Of a DNA stretch of 64,000 nucleotides, positions 59,531 through 64,000 are shown piece after piece. The stretch is from Colletotrichum lupini (Eukaryota; Ascomycota; Sordariomycetes; Glomerellales; Glomerellaceae): NCBI RefSeq assembly GCF_023278565.1, contig NC_064682.1, positions 1,736,001-1,800,000 on the forward strand. Direction: 5' to 3'. The notes below the pieces were generated by a model. It was not told where the DNA came from. It did no database searches and saw only the letters and a program-made list of their open reading frames with translations. Position 1 is the stretch's first letter. Every line of letters starts with the position of its first letter. Position numbers and translations under genes: made by a program.

Positions 59531-62500
59531 TAAAAACTTATACTCTTTACGTTCTTATTTAAGCTTAAATTCCTATTTTTTTCGTTTTTTATTCTCTTAG
59601 ATCTTATTAATTTTTAATTATTATTTTTTAAATATAAAATAATTTATACTTATTTATATTTATAATTAAGTAGCTTATTTTTATAAACTACTATAAGGTA
59701 CTAAGGAAGTCGGGGGGTTTTAATTTCTATTTAATAAAAAAGGTATTTTAAAAAATAAAATACTTATTTTGCGTTAAAGCTGAGTATTATTAAAATTATT
59801 ATAATTATTAAAACTAAAGCTACTAAAGTTTTTATCTTAAGAACTACTCTATTAATTAGTAACTAAATCCTTACGAGTTCTTTATTAAATATAAGATAAT
59901 TCTTTAGTATTAGTTTATAAACTCTTAGCCTAATCTCTTACCTTTCTTTTTAGTTTAATAATTAATAAATATTTATTAAAACGTATTTTAAATATATTCT
60001 AATATTATATTAAATACTAAAGACGGCTTATAATATTAATATTTTAATATAAAATTATAACATGCTTATAACGCGTTATAAAATCCCGTAATATTAGATT
60101 TTAATTTTAGTTACGAGTATTATTAAAGTTAATTAATACTTATAATAGCTAATTATTAATACGTACTTATTAATTATAATAAGTAAAGGGAGATATTAAC
60201 TAGTCTAAATATATAAAACTAAGTAAAGGATCTCGACTATGTTTATATTATTAAGTATTAAAAGCTAGTTTTTTAAAAAAAAACCTTAGTTATTTTATTA
60301 TAGAACCCGGTTATAATATATAGTTCTCGTTTATACTTTATTTAGTTAGTATATTACGGAAAGTCTTTTATAAAATAATAAGTTATTATTAATTAAGTAA
60401 GGTATTAACGAGAAATATTTTAAAAACATTTTAAAAACGTTTTCCTCTTTTAAAATATTTCTAAAATATTTCTATTATAAGCTATATATAATAAGATATA
60501 ATATTTATAATAAATTATATTATATAGCTTATTATAATTAGGTACTATTTAATATTTTAAAAAAGATATTAATATATTATAAGAAGAGTTTATACTATGA
60601 GAATAATTTTTACCTAGGAGTTTTTTAATACCTTTTTTAAAATATATATAATATAAGTATATATAGTTTTAGACTTATATAAGCTATATTTATTAAGAGT
60701 TAAACTTTTTAATAAGGTATTTACTTAAGCCCTTAATTATTATATTTACTTAATTTAAAGTAATTTCAAAAAGGCCGGTTCTATAAACGTATTTTTATTA
60801 AACCTAAACTTAATACTTTTGCTTTAGGATATTAAATATAGCTCAAAATATATAGTAATATATATTTATAGTTTTAATATTTATATAAACCTATATAAGA
60901 GGTAGAGCTTTATAAATAATATATTAATAATTTTAGAATAAAGGTTAAGAAATATTTTAAAAATATTTCTAGTATTATAATATACCTTTTTCGTTATTCT
61001 AATTATATTAGCCCTAGATAATTTCTTACTAACCTATACCTTTTATATATTTATAATTTATAGTAATTATAAACGACTTTATATTATCGAACTTTTATTA
61101 TTCTACTTATTTTTAAAAAAAGTAGATAACTATATAGTTAGTATTAAATTAGTACGTATACTAGATATATTATATACCTATTATAATATTAAAATAGCTA
61201 TTTTTTTATATTTATAAAGAAACTTATATATATTCGCTTATTTACTTCTTTTTACTATTATAATATAAGAGCTAAGGTCTAACTTCCCCTAAAAAATAAA
61301 AGAATCTATTGTTTACGGATAATATATTATAAAAAGTCTATTTTTATAAGGCTTTAATAAATATTTATAATTATTCGCCCCTTATTTCTAGCTAAGAATT
61401 CTTAAAATTAAAGAGATTAAAAAAAGGTATTTAAACTCGTACTTAGTTTATTAATTCTCTAAAGAACTTAAAAAATGCTTTAAATAATAACTTTTAGAGT
61501 TTTATTTAGTAATAATAAAGGATAGTTATGTTTATTATAAAACGTTAAGATAATAAATAATATTATCTTAATATCTTTTAAAATAAAATATCGATATTTA
61601 ATAGAATATTTTATTACTTTAAGTTTAAGTAGTAGTCTAAAATAAGTTTTATTTAGTTAATAATAACTTAGCCTTATTTTTTAATAAAATATTTAATAAG
61701 CTTACTATAAATAGGACGTTTTTAACGATTTAATATAAATATATAGTATTCTTAACCCCTTTTCTCTATAAATTACGTATCCGTTTTGTTTATAGCTACT
61801 TTAATATATTATATATAATATTTCTAATTTAATAAAATTAAATAAAAATAGTAATTTATAAGTTTTTATAAAGGATACGAATTTCGGTATAATAAGATCT
61901 ATTATTAAAAACTAATAAGCTCTTATTAAGTTTTTTATAAATTATTTATATTATCTTATTAAATAATCTTATATATATATTGTATTATATCTTCTTTAGT
62001 TTAAAGAAGTATATTATATTCTATTCTTAATATATAACGCCTTTTTTAAATCTAGCGTATATAGTATAAATAGTACTTTATTTAAAAAAAAAAACGATTA
62101 AAAATGTTCTTAAAACGTTTTTAAAACGTTTTTAAAATGTTTTTTTAAATAACTAGACTTACTTAATAATCTTTTTTATAATATTAAATATCTTAATTCT
62201 ATCTCGTAGTATATTATACTTCTTAACGAGGTTTTTTAAAATAATTATATAATAAAAGTCGTTATAAAGTATATATAAATAGGCTTTGCTACTTTAATAA
62301 GTATAATAGTATCGCGTTATAGGTATATTTCTTAAAATAATACTAGTTATTAAAAAACTAATAATACCTTATCGGGTATTATATTAAATCTATTATTCTT
62401 TAATAATTCCTAATATTAAGAAATAGAAAGTTAAATATATTATATCCTATAGCCGCTCAATCTTTTTTATAAATAAGGCTTTAGTTAAAATAATAAGCGT

Positions 62501-63072
62501 AACTTTATTATTAATAATTAGAAAAGACTTAGGTATACCGGCCGTATATTAAAATTATTATACTATAATAATACCTCGGTTATTTTAAGTTTTAGTACGG
62601 ATATTTAAACTATTAAAAATAATAATATAATTATCGGAATTATTATTTATAACCTAAGTATTATATTAATATTTAGTATAGAGGTTTAATTTATATAATA
62701 CTTACTTATTTAATTAACTCTTTATAAATAAGAGCTTAATATTTATAAAAATTAGGATATAAAATAAATACGCTATTATAATCTAAATCTTTTTAAATAT
62801 TTTATAATAGATTAAATTCGCTTTATTAAGGTAAAGGTATTAAAATAATATTATTATTATATATAATAAATAAGTCTTATAGGAATAATTCTATAAAATC
62901 GGTTATAATAAGCGAATTTTAGCATAATTAAGAGGAGATATAATTAAAAAACATTTCTAAAATAATTTAATAAAACGTAAAGTAATATATTCTTTTATTA
63001 TATAAAACTCGTAATATTTAAATTAGTAATAAAGTAATTATATAATAAAATATTTCTAGCCCTTAATTAGCT
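59531..63072. other. RIP-degraded sequence of the outer element, right part
   Basis: About 3.5 kb of very AT-rich DNA unlike the MULEs or families F and H. It is probably the main remaining body of the outer TIR element. Every frame is closed by TAA/TAG. Short AAAACGTTTT-type repeats occur near 60,420-60,470 and 62,100-62,140. I could not identify a transposase family. Confidence 0.4.
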
Positions 63073-63160
63073 AAAAATTTACCTAGGGATCTACTAATAA
63101 CTAAGTACTTATTATTATACACGGGACTCTTACCTTAACTAGGGGGGGTTATTATTAGTT
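63073..63160 (-). repeat. Right terminal inverted repeat of the 26.6-kb block
   Basis: Reverse complement begins AACTAATAATAACCCCCCCT and pairs with 36,529-36,617. This end keeps more C and G (for example CCCGTG) and is the less mutated arm. Confidence 0.85.
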
Positions 63161-63162
63161 TA

Positions 63163-64000
63163 TCAAATCACTCCCCTAAAAAGAAAAACAAAAATCCTTT
63201 CCTTGGCTCCAACGGTGCCCGTCACGCTAGAATCACATCAGACGCGCAGAGACACTTTAGGCTACCCGTGCGGCACCGGACGGTGCCCAGGCACACATTG
63301 CCACACTTTCTAGTACACTATTACAGGAGACCTCTCACGCCTCTCGCTCGAAGTCTCCTTGCTTGGGTCTTACTTGGTGAGGACGGCCGCGGTGCACAGG
63401 TGGAAATTAGGTACCGAATAAGGTAGAGCGTGGCAATGGATCCGATTTCTGGGATCCATCCTCCCCCGGCCCCCCTCTCCTCTTTGAGTTAAAATTCTTA
63501 TTCAGGTGGGGGACCCTGCTAGGGTCGCTCAACTTCAAACACGGCGAGATTGCAATCGCGGTGTCTTTTTTTTTCTTGGTTGCTCAAGTCGCGCTACCAA
63601 GGCACCTACGTTCGACGATGTTATGCGAGCCTGAGGTCCTTGTATAAGTTTTGATGATGTGAGATTCACGCAAATCGAAAGGCCCTGGCAATAGTATTCA
63701 AATCTGAATTGTTTTTCATTGTCAACGTTTCGTCTGTCTCAACTACCTCGGCGAAATGGCACAAGGCGTCCTCTTCAACTCTTCTCTAAAGGTATCATAG
63801 TCCATCTTCCACAAGCACTACCCAGCTGCTTCAAGAAAAAAAGGCATCCGCCATCTGAAATGCAATTCCCATTGTTTGACTTTCCTCCTCTCGCGTGAAA
63901 CATTGGCAAGGCCGTCGCAGAAAAGCTTCCTCCAATTCTTGGGGACAGAATTCCACGGGAGAGCGTGATCATTAAAAGTACCAGATTATGTCGCAAGGTA
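63163..64000. other. Normal-GC DNA right of the block
   Basis: About 0.84 kb with restored base composition. A 73-codon minus-strand frame near the window end has no recognisable feature and may be chance or the edge of a gene. Confidence 0.4.

Overview
The window is nuclear DNA of a filamentous ascomycete (Pezizomycotina, probably a Sordariomycete; genus not determinable by eye). The evidence is short introns of about 49-75 nt with GTRNGT donors and CTRAY-type branch points, fungal versions of Duo1, Mcm10, tyrosinase and a SurE-tubulin ligase fusion, and a sharp split between normal-GC gene DNA and an AT-rich block showing repeat-induced point mutation (RIP, CpA to TpA).

Bases 1-32,000 are gene-bearing. 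In order: a SurE-TTL fusion gene like yeast PBY1 (-), a proline-directed basic/acidic nuclear protein of unknown function (-), the DASH kinetochore subunit DUO1 (+), RNase H2 subunit B (-), the replication factor MCM10 (+), a small uncharacterised ORF (+), a secreted GH92 alpha-mannosidase (-), an MFSD5/MOT2-like transporter (+), a secreted tyrosinase with 8 exons (-), a DapA-family aldolase (-), a SIRT5-type sirtuin (-) and a zinc NADP-alcohol dehydrogenase (-). The genes at 4.2-11.9 kb form a small chromosome-maintenance neighbourhood: two divergent promoters carry ACGCG (MCB-like) motifs and would be expected to fire at G1/S. Exon-intron structures were joined by hand from splice sites, phase and protein-family continuity.

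Bases 23.9-29.0 kb and 32-36.5 kb are normal-GC DNA in which I see no convincing gene.

Bases 36,529-63,160 are an AT-rich block of about 26.6 kb. Its two ends are an inverted repeat of about 90 bp, perfect for the first 37 bases and flanked by TA, so the block looks like one large or heavily nested transposon. Inside it I can separate several RIP-killed Mutator-like elements (MULEs) with long terminal inverted repeats and recognisable transposase remains, two families of about 1 kb insertions with A-rich tails and 10-13 bp target duplications (non-LTR-like), a less mutated candidate solo LTR, and a long self-complementary ATT/AAT microsatellite. Many stops in the transposase frame sit where CAA or CAG codons would be expected. 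No intact gene survives in the block. Normal-GC DNA without a clear gene resumes at 63,163.
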